Shown here piece by piece: positions 34,025-43,106 of a DNA stretch of 64,000 bases (positions are counted from its first letter, which is position 1; each line of letters opens with the position of its first letter). The notes beneath the pieces are model-generated. The model had not been told where the DNA came from and made no database searches. It saw only the letters and a program-made list of their open reading frames with translations. A program made the position numbers and the translations under genes. The DNA lies in the NCBI GenBank assembly GCA_001880285.1, contig CP016269.1, positions 124,001-188,000 on the forward strand, written 5' to 3'. Source of the DNA: Flavobacteriaceae bacterium UJ101. Its GTDB lineage: Bacteria; Bacteroidota; Bacteroidia; Flavobacteriales; UJ101.

Positions 34025-35428
34025 ATGCATTTTAATATAAAAACAAAATCAACTCAAATGCTAGGAGATATTATAACTCCTGTACAACTCTATTTTAAAA
34101 TCAGAGATCAATTTCCTAATTCTCTTTTATTAGAAAGTTCTGATTATAACTCCAAAGAAACCAGTTTTTCTTTTATCTGTTGTAATCCTATTGCAAGCAT
34201 TGAAACAAAGGATGGAAAAATAACTAAAAAATACCCTAATGGAAAAATTGAAGAAATCCATTTAGAAAATAAAACTGATTTTGCTTCTATTTTTGATGAA
34301 TTTATCCATCAATTTAAAAGTGATTCAGATCATGATATCAACGGTTTTTTTGGATATGCTTCTTATGATTCTATTGAATATTTTGAAAATATTACATTAT
34401 CAGCTCCTAAAAGCGAATCTAGTGACATTCCAGAATTATATTATGCTTTTTATCAAAACATCATTTCTTTTAATCACTATTACAATGAAATAACACTTAT
34501 TGAGAACATTTATGATCAAAATACTTCAACTATTCCTCAAATAAAAGGATTAATTAACAGTCATAAATTTCAAACCTTTCCTTTTAAAATAGATGGAGAA
34601 AGAACATCAAATTTAACTGATGAAGCTTATAAAGAAGCGGTAACAAAAGGAAAGAATGCTTGTTATAGAGGAGATGTTTTTCAAATCGTTCCTTCTCGAC
34701 AATTTCAACAAAAATTTAAAGGAGATGATTTCAATGTTTACAGAGCATTACGATCAATCAACCCATCACCTTATTTGTTCTATTTTGATTATGGAAGTTT
34801 TAAAATATTTGGATCTTCCCCTGAAGCTCAATTAGTTATAAAAAACAATGAAGCTTATATTGACCCAATTGCTGGCACTATAAAGAGATCTGGTAATCTG
34901 GAAAAAGATGCTGAATTAGCACAAATATTAGCTAATGATCCTAAAGAAAATGCAGAACATGTTATGCTCGTCGATCTAGCTCGAAATGATTTAAGTAGAA
35001 ATTCAAAAGAAGTTAAGGTTAAAGATTACAAAGAAATTCAATATTTCTCTCACGTTTTACATATGGTATCACGTGTGACTGCCAAATTATCTAAAAACAT
35101 TAATTCTATGAAAGTTTTTGGTGATACTTTCCCTGCAGGAACTTTAACCGGTGCTCCAAAATATAAAGCGATGCAATTAATTGATCAGTTTGAGAATCAA
35201 CGTCGTGGGACTTATGGTGGAGGAATTGGTTTCATAGGTTTAAATGGTGATATTAATACCGCAATTATCATTCGAACTTTTGTTTCTAAAAGCAATACAT
35301 TATACTTTCAGGCGGGAGCAGGGGTTGTTGCAAAATCAAAAGAAGAAAATGAATTACAAGAAGTGAACAATAAATTAGAAGCTTTAAATAAAGCTATTAT
35401 AAAAGCTGAAAAAATCTCAAATAATTAA
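34025..35428 (+). CDS. trpE: Anthranilate synthase component I
   Basis: The 467-residue enzyme converts chorismate and ammonia to anthranilate. The N-terminal LLESSDY is the tryptophan feedback-binding motif; the catalytic part shows IVPSRQFQQ, IAGTIKRSG, DPKENAEHVMLVDLARNDL and GAPKYKAMQLIDQ. The start at 34025 (MHFNIKTK) was chosen because the 15 upstream codons fall inside the attenuator hairpin. trpG follows after 7 bases. The Trp-Trp leader shows that this pair serves tryptophan rather than folate synthesis. Confidence 0.95.
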   Translation: MHFNIKTKSTQMLGDIITPVQLYFKIRDQFPNSLLLESSDYNSKETSFSFICCNPIASIETKDGKITKKYPNGKIEEIHLENKTDFASIFDEFIHQFKSDSDHDINGFFGYASYDSIEYFENITLSAPKSESSDIPELYYAFYQNIISFNHYYNEITLIENIYDQNTSTIPQIKGLINSHKFQTFPFKIDGERTSNLTDEAYKEAVTKGKNACYRGDVFQIVPSRQFQQKFKGDDFNVYRALRSINPSPYLFYFDYGSFKIFGSSPEAQLVIKNNEAYIDPIAGTIKRSGNLEKDAELAQILANDPKENAEHVMLVDLARNDLSRNSKEVKVKDYKEIQYFSHVLHMVSRVTAKLSKNINSMKVFGDTFPAGTLTGAPKYKAMQLIDQFENQRRGTYGGGIGFIGLNGDINTAIIIRTFVSKSNTLYFQAGAGVVAKSKEENELQEVNNKLEALNKAIIKAEKISNN

Positions 35429-35435
35429 AAAGAAC

Positions 35436-36005
35436 ATGAAAATATTAGTTTTAGATAATTACGATTCATTTACTTATAATTTAGTTCATGCTATACATAA
35501 GTTTACAGAAGCTGAAGTAGATGTTTATCGTAATGACGAAATCTCATTAGATGCTATTGAACAATATGATAAAATTTTACTCTCCCCTGGTCCGGGAGTA
35601 CCTGATGAAGCCAATATTTTAAAGCCTTTAATTGAGCGTTACGCTCCTACCAAAAGTATATTTGGGGTTTGTTTAGGACAACAAGCTATAGGAGAAGTTT
35701 TTGGATCTCAACTTTTAAATACTCAAAAAGTCTATCATGGTGTTTCTACAGAAGCAACCATCATAATTGAAAATGAGCTTTTATTTAAGGGACTTCCAAA
35801 ACAAATAGAAATTGGTCGCTATCATTCATGGGTAGTAGACCCTGATCATTTTTCGAATGAATTGGAAATCACAGCATTAGGCCCTGAAGGAGAGATCATG
35901 GCATTACGTCATAAAACTTTTGATGTTAGAGGGGTACAATTTCATCCTGAATCTGTTTTAACTCCGTTAGGTGAAAAAATGATCGAAAATTGGATTCACA
36001 ATTAA
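35436..36005 (+). CDS. trpG: Anthranilate synthase component II (glutamine amidotransferase)
   Basis: The 189-residue class I amidotransferase supplies ammonia to TrpE. It has the oxyanion-loop LSPGPGVPDEA, the nucleophile Cys in GVCLGQQAIGEVFG and the His-Glu pair in QFHPES. It is translated with trpE as a two-gene unit, and a 12-bp terminator follows 51 bases downstream, so trpD, trpC, trpF, trpB and trpA must lie elsewhere. Confidence 0.95.
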   Translation: MKILVLDNYDSFTYNLVHAIHKFTEAEVDVYRNDEISLDAIEQYDKILLSPGPGVPDEANILKPLIERYAPTKSIFGVCLGQQAIGEVFGSQLLNTQKVYHGVSTEATIIIENELLFKGLPKQIEIGRYHSWVVDPDHFSNELEITALGPEGEIMALRHKTFDVRGVQFHPESVLTPLGEKMIENWIHN

Positions 36006-36055
36006 TATAATTATGATCTAAGAAAAAGAACAAAAACTCCCATAATACCCAATAT

Positions 36056-36092
36056 AAAAAAACGCATTAAAATAAATTTTAATGCGTTTTTT
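36056..36092. terminator. Bidirectional terminator after trpG
   Basis: ACGCATTAAAAT pairs perfectly with ATTTTAATGCGT (36062-36073 with 36076-36087), flanked by an A-run and a T-run. It serves trpG and the convergent small gene, whose stop codon touches it. Confidence 0.9.
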
Positions 36093-36255
36093 ATACTATA
36101 TCTAATAACGGGCAACGTTTACATTGTTTACCTTTTGCTATTTTATTACAACATTTTTTTTTCTTTTTAAAAGAAAACTTCTGAGGTACCGCAACAGTTG
36201 TTGTTTCTTCAATTACTAAAATATCAATAGCTAAAGCTGATGTTTGGTCCCTCAT
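36091..36255 (-). CDS. Small Cys-rich protein, unknown function
   Basis: A 54-residue ATG-started frame: a hydrophobic-acidic N-terminal half (SALAIDILVIEETTTVAVP), a run of lysines, and a C-terminal CC-x8-C-x2-C cluster (KKKCCNKIAKGKQCKRCPL). The four cysteines with basic neighbours suggest a small metal-binding protein. It has its own terminator and lies between trpG and the ferritin gene. I recall similar short CC...CxxC proteins in flavobacteria but cannot name a family. It is the only coding content of the 342-base gap after trpG. Confidence 0.6.
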   Translation of the reverse strand: MRDQTSALAIDILVIEETTTVAVPQKFSFKKKKKCCNKIAKGKQCKRCPLLDIV

Positions 36256-36347
36256 TATTTGTTTGTATTTATTCTAAATAAAGACAAATATAAACCTTAT
36301 AATAAAAGGAACCAAATTATTTTTAAATATTCTAAATAAACTATTAA

Positions 36348-36857
36348 TTATTCTCCGCCTGTGCTCTCAGCCTGAAAAGTTTCTATGTCACGATCAAACA
36401 TATATAGTCCTCCTTTATCATCACCAATTATTTTTAATTTATCAAGCAAATCAGTAGCTAACGATTCTTCTTCAATTTGCTCAGCTACATACCATTGCAT
36501 AAAATTATGAACTGTATAATCTTTTACCTGCAAACAATTAAAAACAATTTCATTTACGTGATTCGTCACGACTTGCTCTTTCTCTAAAAAAAACTGAAAC
36601 AAATGATTTAAAGAATCAAAATCATCTTTTGGTTTTTCAAAAGCAGGAACTTCAGCTCTACCTCCTCTTTCATTAACAAAAACCATCAATTTTACCATAT
36701 GTTCACGTTCTTCTTCTGCTTGATTATAAAAGAATTTTGCTACACCACTATACCCTTTTGCTTCTGCCCAAGAAGACATTGCTAAATATTGTAATGAAGC
36801 CATTCCTTCTAATTTTATTTGGGCATTTAACGCTTTTTCAATTTCCTTAATGATCAT
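36348..36857 (-). CDS. ftnA: Non-haem ferritin
   Basis: The 169-residue four-helix protein stores iron as a 24-mer. Ferroxidase ligands are visible in EGMASLQYLAMSSWAEAKGY, FFYNQAEEEREHMVKL (E-E-R-E-H) and FMQWYVAEQIEEESLATDLLDKL. The start at 36857 (MIIKEIEKALN) matches ferritin N-termini; upstream codons fall in an AT-rich leader and a terminator. No Fur box was looked up by search; none is obvious by eye. Confidence 0.93.
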   Translation of the reverse strand: MIIKEIEKALNAQIKLEGMASLQYLAMSSWAEAKGYSGVAKFFYNQAEEEREHMVKLMVFVNERGGRAEVPAFEKPKDDFDSLNHLFQFFLEKEQVVTNHVNEIVFNCLQVKDYTVHNFMQWYVAEQIEEESLATDLLDKLKIIGDDKGGLYMFDRDIETFQAESTGGE

Positions 36858-36897
36858 AATTATAATTTTTATTAAAGGTACAATATTAAACAAAAAT

Positions 36898-36934
36898 AAA
36901 AAAGCCACTTTAAATTAATTATAGTGACTTTTTT
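36898..36934 (-). terminator. Terminator upstream of the ferritin gene, serving the 36954 gene
   Basis: AAAAAGCCACT pairs with AGTGACTTTTT with one mismatch; the - strand continues in U-rich sequence. Confidence 0.65.
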
Positions 36935-36953
36935 ACATATCGAAAAATTATCC

Positions 36954-37427
36954 TTATGGTGTTTGTTTCTTTATTTTAGCTAGAATATGATTCAATGCCT
37001 TATATTCTATTTCATTTTTAAGTAATCGATCAATTAGAAAGTAATTATTCACCTTTTTTAAAGGTAATACTTTACTAAATTCTTTATAATATTTTCCTTC
37101 TAATTTACTTTCTTTCTTTGCAATTTCTCTAAGTTTTTTGTTGTGTATCATTAACTTATCATCTGTAAACGATTGGTAGTTATTCACATAACTTGTTGCT
37201 AATTGCTTCCACTCAGAATGATATTCCTGTTTTTTAATTAAATATTGATCAAAAATAGGTTCAAAATCAATTACTTCATTGCTTGTCAAATCAAGATTAT
37301 CAAAAACAAAAACTTTATAACGTATTTTTATTTCCTGATCTACTAAATCTTCTAAATCTTTTGCTATTTGACCATTTACAAATAAAGTAAGAAGAATTAA
37401 TATCGTACTTAAAATATTTTTTATCAT
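36954..37427 (-). CDS. Secreted helical protein, unknown function
   Basis: The 157-residue protein has a signal peptide (MIKNILSTILILLTLFVNGQ) and a charged helical body with two long amphipathic segments (DLEDLVDQEIKIRYKVF and DKLMIHNKKLREIAKKESKLEGKYYKEFSKVLPLKKVNNYFLIDRLLKNEIE). The pattern resembles Spy/CpxP-like helical hairpins or the short exported proteins often encoded near anti-sigma systems, but no LTxxQ motif is present. No firm family. Confidence 0.55.
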   Translation of the reverse strand: MIKNILSTILILLTLFVNGQIAKDLEDLVDQEIKIRYKVFVFDNLDLTSNEVIDFEPIFDQYLIKKQEYHSEWKQLATSYVNNYQSFTDDKLMIHNKKLREIAKKESKLEGKYYKEFSKVLPLKKVNNYFLIDRLLKNEIEYKALNHILAKIKKQTP

Positions 37428-37517
37428 ATTACTTCTAGTTTAAAAGCGAAGATCATAAAGTATATTTCATGATATTTTATTTTACGTTGTATTTATTCAT
37501 TAGAACGTTAAAGCGTT

Positions 37518-38465
37518 TTAATAATTAGTTAAAATACTTTCTCTTGCTTCTTTATATTCTTGCATTAATTCTTTTATAATTTCTTGAACAGACTGAATTT
37601 TTTCAAATTGTGCACACACTTGTCCCACTTCTAACATTCCTTGATCAATATCTCCTTCGAACATTCCTCTTTTAGGCCGTCCGACACCTTTCAATTCTTT
37701 CAACTGATCTACTGTTACTTTCTTTACATAAGCAGCTTCTACTTCTTTATAAAAGTTATTTTTCATTAATCTTACTGGTACAATTTCTTTCAAAGTTAAC
37801 ATAGTGGATTGTTCATCTGCTTTTTTCATCTGTTCTTTAAAATTAACATGACATGAAGCCTCGTGGCTCATCAAAAAGCGAGATCCTATTTGAACACCAT
37901 CTGCACCTAATACTTGAGCAGCCAACAATGCTTCTCCAGAGCCAATACCACCCGCTGCCAATATAGGAATTTGAAGATTCTTTTTTAATAAAGGAATTAA
38001 ACACATCGTTGTAGTTTCTTCTTTACCATTATGCCCTCCTGCCTCAAAACCTTCTCCTACAATAGCGTCCACACCAGCTTCTTGAGCTTTTAAAGCAAAT
38101 TTTAAACTTGATACAACATGTACCACCTTAATTCCTTTTTCTTGTAAAAAAGAAGTCCATACTTTAGGGTTACCCGCTGATGTAAAAACAATTTTAACAC
38201 CTTCTTCAATGATAATTTTCATTATCTCTTCTACATTAGGATACATTAGTGGAACGTTTACACCAAAAGGTTTTTGAGTTGCTGCTTGTGTTTTTTTAAT
38301 ATGATCACGTAAAATTTCAGGATACATACTTCCAGCCCCAATTAAACCTAATCCACCAGCATTAGATACAGCTGAAACTAACTCCCAACCACTTGCCCAT
38401 ATCATTCCTCCTTGAATAATTGGGTATTCTATTGAAAATAATGTTGTTATTCTATTTGATTTCAT
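37518..38465 (-). CDS. FMN-dependent enoyl-ACP reductase II (FabK-like) or nitronate monooxygenase
   Basis: The 315-residue TIM-barrel flavoprotein starts NRITTLFSIEYPIIQGGMIWAS and contains SNAGGLGLIGAGSMYP, FGVNVPLMYPNVEEI, VGEGFEAGGHNG and the FMN phosphate site AAGGIGSGEALLAAQVLGADGVQIGSRF. The family includes nitronate monooxygenases and FabK. N-terminal layout, the EAGGHxG segment and overall length recall FabK, so it may be the last enzyme of fatty-acid elongation. The start at 38465 (ATG) is preferred to a TTG one codon earlier. Confidence 0.8.
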   Translation of the reverse strand: MKSNRITTLFSIEYPIIQGGMIWASGWELVSAVSNAGGLGLIGAGSMYPEILRDHIKKTQAATQKPFGVNVPLMYPNVEEIMKIIIEEGVKIVFTSAGNPKVWTSFLQEKGIKVVHVVSSLKFALKAQEAGVDAIVGEGFEAGGHNGKEETTTMCLIPLLKKNLQIPILAAGGIGSGEALLAAQVLGADGVQIGSRFLMSHEASCHVNFKEQMKKADEQSTMLTLKEIVPVRLMKNNFYKEVEAAYVKKVTVDQLKELKGVGRPKRGMFEGDIDQGMLEVGQVCAQFEKIQSVQEIIKELMQEYKEARESILTNY

Positions 38466-38577
38466 CAATTTACATTTTATAAAACGGTATCATTTTTTAA
38501 CAAAACTACCTCTGTTTTTATTTAGACTTATTCTAAAAACTAGTACCTTGCGCTAAAAACTATTAAATTAATAATTC

Positions 38578-39366
38578 ATGAAAAAAATTACAAGTATTAT
38601 AGCTTCTATTTTTATAATACCGTCATTATTTTCACAAGTTGGAGGAATATCTACTTCAAAACTAAACACAAATGCTCCTGAAACTATAGGTAAAAATGCT
38701 CTGGAAGTTGAAGCTGATTTCACTTTTATTGGAGGAAATAAGCAATTTGATAATCATCGTTCAGTAGAGACATTACCTGAAAACTTTAATGATACTGAAT
38801 TAGGAGTACGTATGGCATATGGAATCTCTGACAAAACGGATGTTGGGGCATATCTTGACGAAGAACTTACCATTTTAAATTTAAGTGGGCGCTATCATTT
38901 CTTAGATCATGAAAAATTTAATGTAGGAACTATAGCAGGATTCAACATCCCTTTAAGAGAAGCTTTTAAAGCTCACTCCATACATGATGAAGGCAATACT
39001 ACAGCTTACGTTGTTGGCTTAACATCATCATATTATTTTTCTGATTGCCTTAGTATTGATTCTGATTTTCAAATTCAAAATTACTTCAAACACTTGGATA
39101 ATCATCATAAAGAAGATATTTTTATCAATACTGATGTAGGTTTTCAAGCTTCTGAAAAATGGCTTATAATGACTGGTGTTAATTATGTTTTTTCACATTA
39201 TACAGAATCAATTGATAATTCAGAAAATTTAACTATAAATCCTGGGGTAGCTTTTTTTCCTTCCAACACTATTTTTAATTGTACAATAAACTTTCCTTTT
39301 AGTGTCTATGGAAAAAATAGTGAGAAACAAAATGGAGTCCAATTTGCCTGGACTTTTGCTTTTTAA
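38578..39366 (+). CDS. Outer-membrane beta-barrel protein, transporter-like
   Basis: The 262-residue protein has a signal peptide (MKKITSIIASIFIIPSLFSQ) and alternating beta-strands such as LEVEADFTFIGG, TDVGAYLDEELTILNLSGRYHF and KWLIMTGVNYVFSHY, ending in QFAWTFAF with a terminal Phe. This is the pattern of 12-14-stranded barrels of the phenol-degradation MetA/OMPP1-like type. The substrate is unknown. It stands alone between the FabK-like and aminotransferase genes. Confidence 0.7.
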   Translation: MKKITSIIASIFIIPSLFSQVGGISTSKLNTNAPETIGKNALEVEADFTFIGGNKQFDNHRSVETLPENFNDTELGVRMAYGISDKTDVGAYLDEELTILNLSGRYHFLDHEKFNVGTIAGFNIPLREAFKAHSIHDEGNTTAYVVGLTSSYYFSDCLSIDSDFQIQNYFKHLDNHHKEDIFINTDVGFQASEKWLIMTGVNYVFSHYTESIDNSENLTINPGVAFFPSNTIFNCTINFPFSVYGKNSEKQNGVQFAWTFAF

Positions 39367-39510
39367 ACTGAATCTTTAATGAGTATATTAATAAAATAAA
39401 TGATTAAATCGATACTTTAAATAATGATTACAAATCACTCATTTAAAACATATTAAATAACAATATAAATTTTATCTATGATGTGTTTTTTATAAAAAAA
39501 CAGAACTATT

Positions 39511-40695
39511 TTATTCATTTAAGACTTCTAAAATAATCTTGCATCCTATTTCAATTTCTTTCTTCGTTATGGTTAATGGAGGGGTAATTCTGAGACATTC
39601 CCCAGCAAACAAAAGTAAGAATACAATCAAGCCTTTTTCCATACATTTTTGAATGAATTCTAAAACATATTCTTTTGATTCTAATTCTATTGCTATCATT
39701 AATCCTTCACCTCTAATGGACTTTATTTTTGGGTGTTTTAATAATGATTTAAACAAAATCGCCTTCTCCTCTACTTCATTCATATAAGAAGTATGTAACA
39801 ATTCTTTTAAAGTAGCATGTGCGGCTGCCGCAATAACAGGATGTCCTCCAAAAGTTGTAATATGCCCCAACATAGGTTTACGTTTTAAACAATCCATTAT
39901 TTCATAAGAAGACATAAACGCTCCAATTGGCATACCACCTCCCATACCTTTTCCCATAACAACGATATGAGGTGTAACCTTATATTTTTGAAAAGCAAAT
40001 AGATGACCTGTCCGTCCAAAACCAGGTTGAATTTCATCTAAAATCAATAATGCCCCTACTTCATCACAACGATCTTTGACTTTCTTTAAATAATCTTTTT
40101 CAGGAACAATAAAACCTGCTGCTCCCTGAATGGATTCTAAAATGACAGCTGCTGTTCTTTTTGTGATTTTTTTTAAATCTAACTCGTTATTAAACTTAAT
40201 AAAATTCACATTAGGAAGCAAAGGACGATAAGCTTGTTTCTGTTCTTCATTTCCCATAATAGACATCGAACCATGTGTATTACCATGATAAGCTTTTTCT
40301 GCCGCTATAATCTCATCTCTTCCTGTATAACGTTTTGCTAACTTTAAAGCCCCTTCAATAGCCTCTGTACCCGAATTGGTTAAATATGTCGTTTCTAAGC
40401 CCTCTGGTGTATGCTCTGCTAATAAATGGCATAAGGCTAACGGTTCCTCTTGTACATATTCACCATAAACCATTACATGCATATAGCGATTAACTTGTTC
40501 TTTAACAGCTTCCACAATTGCAGGATATGAATGTCCTAAAGTATTAGCAGAAACTCCTGCAACAAAATCTAAATAGGATTTACCATCCTTTCCGTAAATA
40601 TAATTGCCTTTAGCATGGCTAACTTCAAAGGCTGAAGCAAAATCGGTAGTTTGTGCTTGAAATTTAAAAAAGTTATTTTGATTTAATGTTTTCAT
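39511..40695 (-). CDS. Class III PLP-dependent aminotransferase
   Basis: The 394-residue enzyme has YLDFVAGVSANTLGHSYP, TNSGTEAIEGALKLAKRYTG, LILDEIQPGFGRTGHLFAF and the Schiff-base lysine in IVVMGKGMGGGMPIGAF. The family includes acetylornithine, ornithine and 4-aminobutyrate aminotransferases; the amino donor cannot be decided. It overlaps the OstA-like gene by 23 bases, so the two are translationally coupled. Confidence 0.87.
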   Translation of the reverse strand: MKTLNQNNFFKFQAQTTDFASAFEVSHAKGNYIYGKDGKSYLDFVAGVSANTLGHSYPAIVEAVKEQVNRYMHVMVYGEYVQEEPLALCHLLAEHTPEGLETTYLTNSGTEAIEGALKLAKRYTGRDEIIAAEKAYHGNTHGSMSIMGNEEQKQAYRPLLPNVNFIKFNNELDLKKITKRTAAVILESIQGAAGFIVPEKDYLKKVKDRCDEVGALLILDEIQPGFGRTGHLFAFQKYKVTPHIVVMGKGMGGGMPIGAFMSSYEIMDCLKRKPMLGHITTFGGHPVIAAAAHATLKELLHTSYMNEVEEKAILFKSLLKHPKIKSIRGEGLMIAIELESKEYVLEFIQKCMEKGLIVFLLLFAGECLRITPPLTITKKEIEIGCKIILEVLNE

Positions 40696-42514
40696 GATTT
40701 TCTTCTAATGTTACACCTACTGTATCATAAAAAAAGTATTCAGGTAATGCAGGACCTTTTGGAAGATCTGAACGATCATCTTTCGGCTTTTCTTCTTCTA
40801 GTGGTTTTTCTTCCTCCTTTTCACTAGATTCTTGTATTTCAAGTTCTTTTAATTCTTCTTCTACTATATTTTTCGAAACTTGCTTTTGAGCAAACTCAAC
40901 ATCTTCTGTAACCGTTTGAACATAGTCTAAAAAGGCTTGCTTGTCCGCAAACATTTCTTTTCCTCTCCAAGTAAATCCTTTTAAATACTTATCTTCATCA
41001 AAAATCTTCTCTTCTGGAGAGAGAATGGATTTTGTCCCACCCATACACGAAATCTCTTCCATTTCCTTATTTTGAATATAAGCATTAATATAGGCACAAT
41101 CTGAACGGTTAATTCCTATCCTACTCTGTGGTTTTCCATCTTTCTCTTCTTCATCTGCATAGATTAATGACTGTGCATTTCCTTCTACATGAATAAAATC
41201 AATATTATTCTTTGCATCACGAAAGGTAGCATACATAAAACGACCTTTTATTTGGTTGTATTCTTTTTCATAAATTGAATCTACTTTACTTAAAACCATT
41301 GCATTACCCATTACAACAGTAGAATCTATTTTATTTTCAATTGAAAAAGCACGAATTGTATCTCCCGTAATTTGACTCTCTCCATACCACAAAATCGGAT
41401 CTTTATACAATTCCATTATTCCAGTTTTATTATGATAAATTAAAGAATCTGCTTTAGCCTGACCGTCTACATTGTATGTTCTTGCTTTTGTAAATCCTCT
41501 AATAGTATAGGTGGAATCAGGATGCTGAACCCCTTCAATTCGTTTTGCATGAAAATAAGCAGAATCGGTTCCTTGTGCTTTTGCAGCATAAGCCCTGCTA
41601 TATAAAAAAACGGAATCTTTCTTTAAAGTAGGAATTGTAGAGCGGAAATATTCTCCATGATCACTTTTCATACGAATTCGTTCCAAAGGTCTTTCAACAC
41701 GAACGTTTCCATCTGCTTTTCCGTATCCAATTTTTTGATCAAAATACAATTCATCACCTTTTAAAGTATTTCCATCATAATGCAAACTTCCATTCTTGGT
41801 AGATTTTGAAATTAAGGTTCTTGTATTATAAGTTCCTTCTTCTGTAAAAACAAAATCTCCTGGATTATCATTATCCTCTATCGTTGTATTTCCTAAAAAA
41901 TTAACATCTTTTGTTTCAGGAAAGTATATTAAATGAGGTGAATTTACGATAAAGTTCTTATCACCTTTGTTATTAACATTAGTAACAATGTTCACATCTT
42001 GCAAAAATTCTGCACGATTGGGTGTTACATAGTAGGTTCCTATTTTACTGACCATCGTATTATCCTCATCATGAACGGTTCCCCAATTATCATAATAGGC
42101 TTCGTTTTTTACACGATCATAAAATAATTCCTGTGTTTCTAAGGTAAGTTTTCTATTTTTTAATACAACATTTCCTCTTGATCTTGAAAATCGCGTGACA
42201 CCATTGTAATCCAGGTAATCGGAGTCCATAAAAACACTATCTCCCATATTAACCTTTACATTACCAAAAGCCTCAAAATACTGTGCTTTTTCATTGAAAA
42301 CCGCACTATCACATTTCATAGTACTTCCTTGATGCTTGAATACAACAGCAATAGAATCTGTTGCAAATATCAAATCAGGATATTGTTCTTTTAGCTCTAC
42401 TAAAGCAGCATCCATTTCAATAGGATCCTTCTTTTTCTGGAGCTTTTTGGGATTTTGTTGAGCAACTAAAAATGATGCTAAAAATATGTAAATAAATAGG
42501 ATCTTACTCCTCAT
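40673..42514 (-). CDS. OstA-like (LptA/LptD-N family) periplasmic protein
   Basis: The 613-residue protein starts with a signal peptide ([20 protein letters not shown]) and contains repeated LptA-type beta-jellyroll units recognisable as [41 protein letters not shown] and [13 protein letters not shown] Glu/Lys-rich, low-complexity C-terminal tail follows (about residues 550-600). Proteins with OstA domains carry LPS across the periplasm. The start at 42514 overlaps the Fur-type gene end by 11 bases. It is an LptA analogue, not the full LptD barrel. Confidence 0.82.
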   Translation of the reverse strand: MRSKILFIYIFLASFLVAQQNPKKLQKKKDPIEMDAALVELKEQYPDLIFATDSIAVVFKHQGSTMKCDSAVFNEKAQYFEAFGNVKVNMGDSVFMDSDYLDYNGVTRFSRSRGNVVLKNRKLTLETQELFYDRVKNEAYYDNWGTVHDEDNTMVSKIGTYYVTPNRAEFLQDVNIVTNVNNKGDKNFIVNSPHLIYFPETKDVNFLGNTTIEDNDNPGDFVFTEEGTYNTRTLISKSTKNGSLHYDGNTLKGDELYFDQKIGYGKADGNVRVERPLERIRMKSDHGEYFRSTIPTLKKDSVFLYSRAYAAKAQGTDSAYFHAKRIEGVQHPDSTYTIRGFTKARTYNVDGQAKADSLIYHNKTGIMELYKDPILWYGESQITGDTIRAFSIENKIDSTVVMGNAMVLSKVDSIYEKEYNQIKGRFMYATFRDAKNNIDFIHVEGNAQSLIYADEEEKDGKPQSRIGINRSDCAYINAYIQNKEMEEISCMGGTKSILSPEEKIFDEDKYLKGFTWRGKEMFADKQAFLDYVQTVTEDVEFAQKQVSKNIVEEELKELEIQESSEKEEEKPLEEEKPKDDRSDLPKGPALPEYFFYDTVGVTLEENHENIKSK

Positions 42515-42974
42515 TATTCTCTTTCTGCGATTCATCAATTCGTTTTCCATAGAAATATAACGAATGACTTTCAATTTTCACGCCAAAAACTTCTTCAATA
42601 GTAGCTTTAATTGACTGAATTCTAGGATCACAGAATTCAATTACTTCTCCTGTATCTCCTAATATCACATGATCATGTTGTTTATTGAAGAAAGATTTTT
42701 CATAATGCGCCTGTGCATTTCCAAACTGATGTTTTCTTATCAATTTAGCATCTAATAATAATTCAATGGTATTGTATATCGTTGCACGACTTACTCTATA
42801 TTTCTTTTCAATCATTTTAATGTACAAATTATCTACATCAAAATGTTCATTCACTGAATATATTTCTTCTAAAATAGCATAGCGTTCTGGTGTCTTACGA
42901 TGCCCCTTTTCCTCTAAATAAGCCGTAAAAACATTTTTTACTAATTCGAATTTTTTTCCTTTAACTGTTTCCAT
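42504..42974 (-). CDS. Fur-family transcriptional regulator
   Basis: The 156-residue protein has the winged-helix DNA-binding part [31 protein letters not shown] ... [14 protein letters not shown] and the metal-site segment KQHDHVIL. The CxxC pair that normally binds structural zinc after HDHxxC is replaced by GDTGEV, so only the regulatory metal site is obvious. It could be Fur, PerR or Zur. The start at 42974 (METVKGKK) is an ATG with upstream codons unlikely to be used. It leads an operon with the OstA-like and aminotransferase genes. Confidence 0.88.
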   Translation of the reverse strand: METVKGKKFELVKNVFTAYLEEKGHRKTPERYAILEEIYSVNEHFDVDNLYIKMIEKKYRVSRATIYNTIELLLDAKLIRKHQFGNAQAHYEKSFFNKQHDHVILGDTGEVIEFCDPRIQSIKATIEEVFGVKIESHSLYFYGKRIDESQKENNEE

Positions 42975-43040
42975 AATAATTAGAACAAATATAGTTAATA
43001 TTCGGGACAATTAGCCATAAGATTTTCCTATAAACGTATA

Positions 43041-43081
43041 AACTAATCTTAGAAAGAAAAAATACTTTCCAAGATTAGTTT
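43041..43081 (-). terminator. Probable terminator after fhs
   Basis: ACTAATCTTAGAAAG and CTTTCCAAGATTAGT pair with one mismatch; on the - strand the following tract is only weakly U-rich. Confidence 0.5.
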
Positions 43082-43106
43082 TAATAATGTTATAGAATGA
43101 TTGGAT

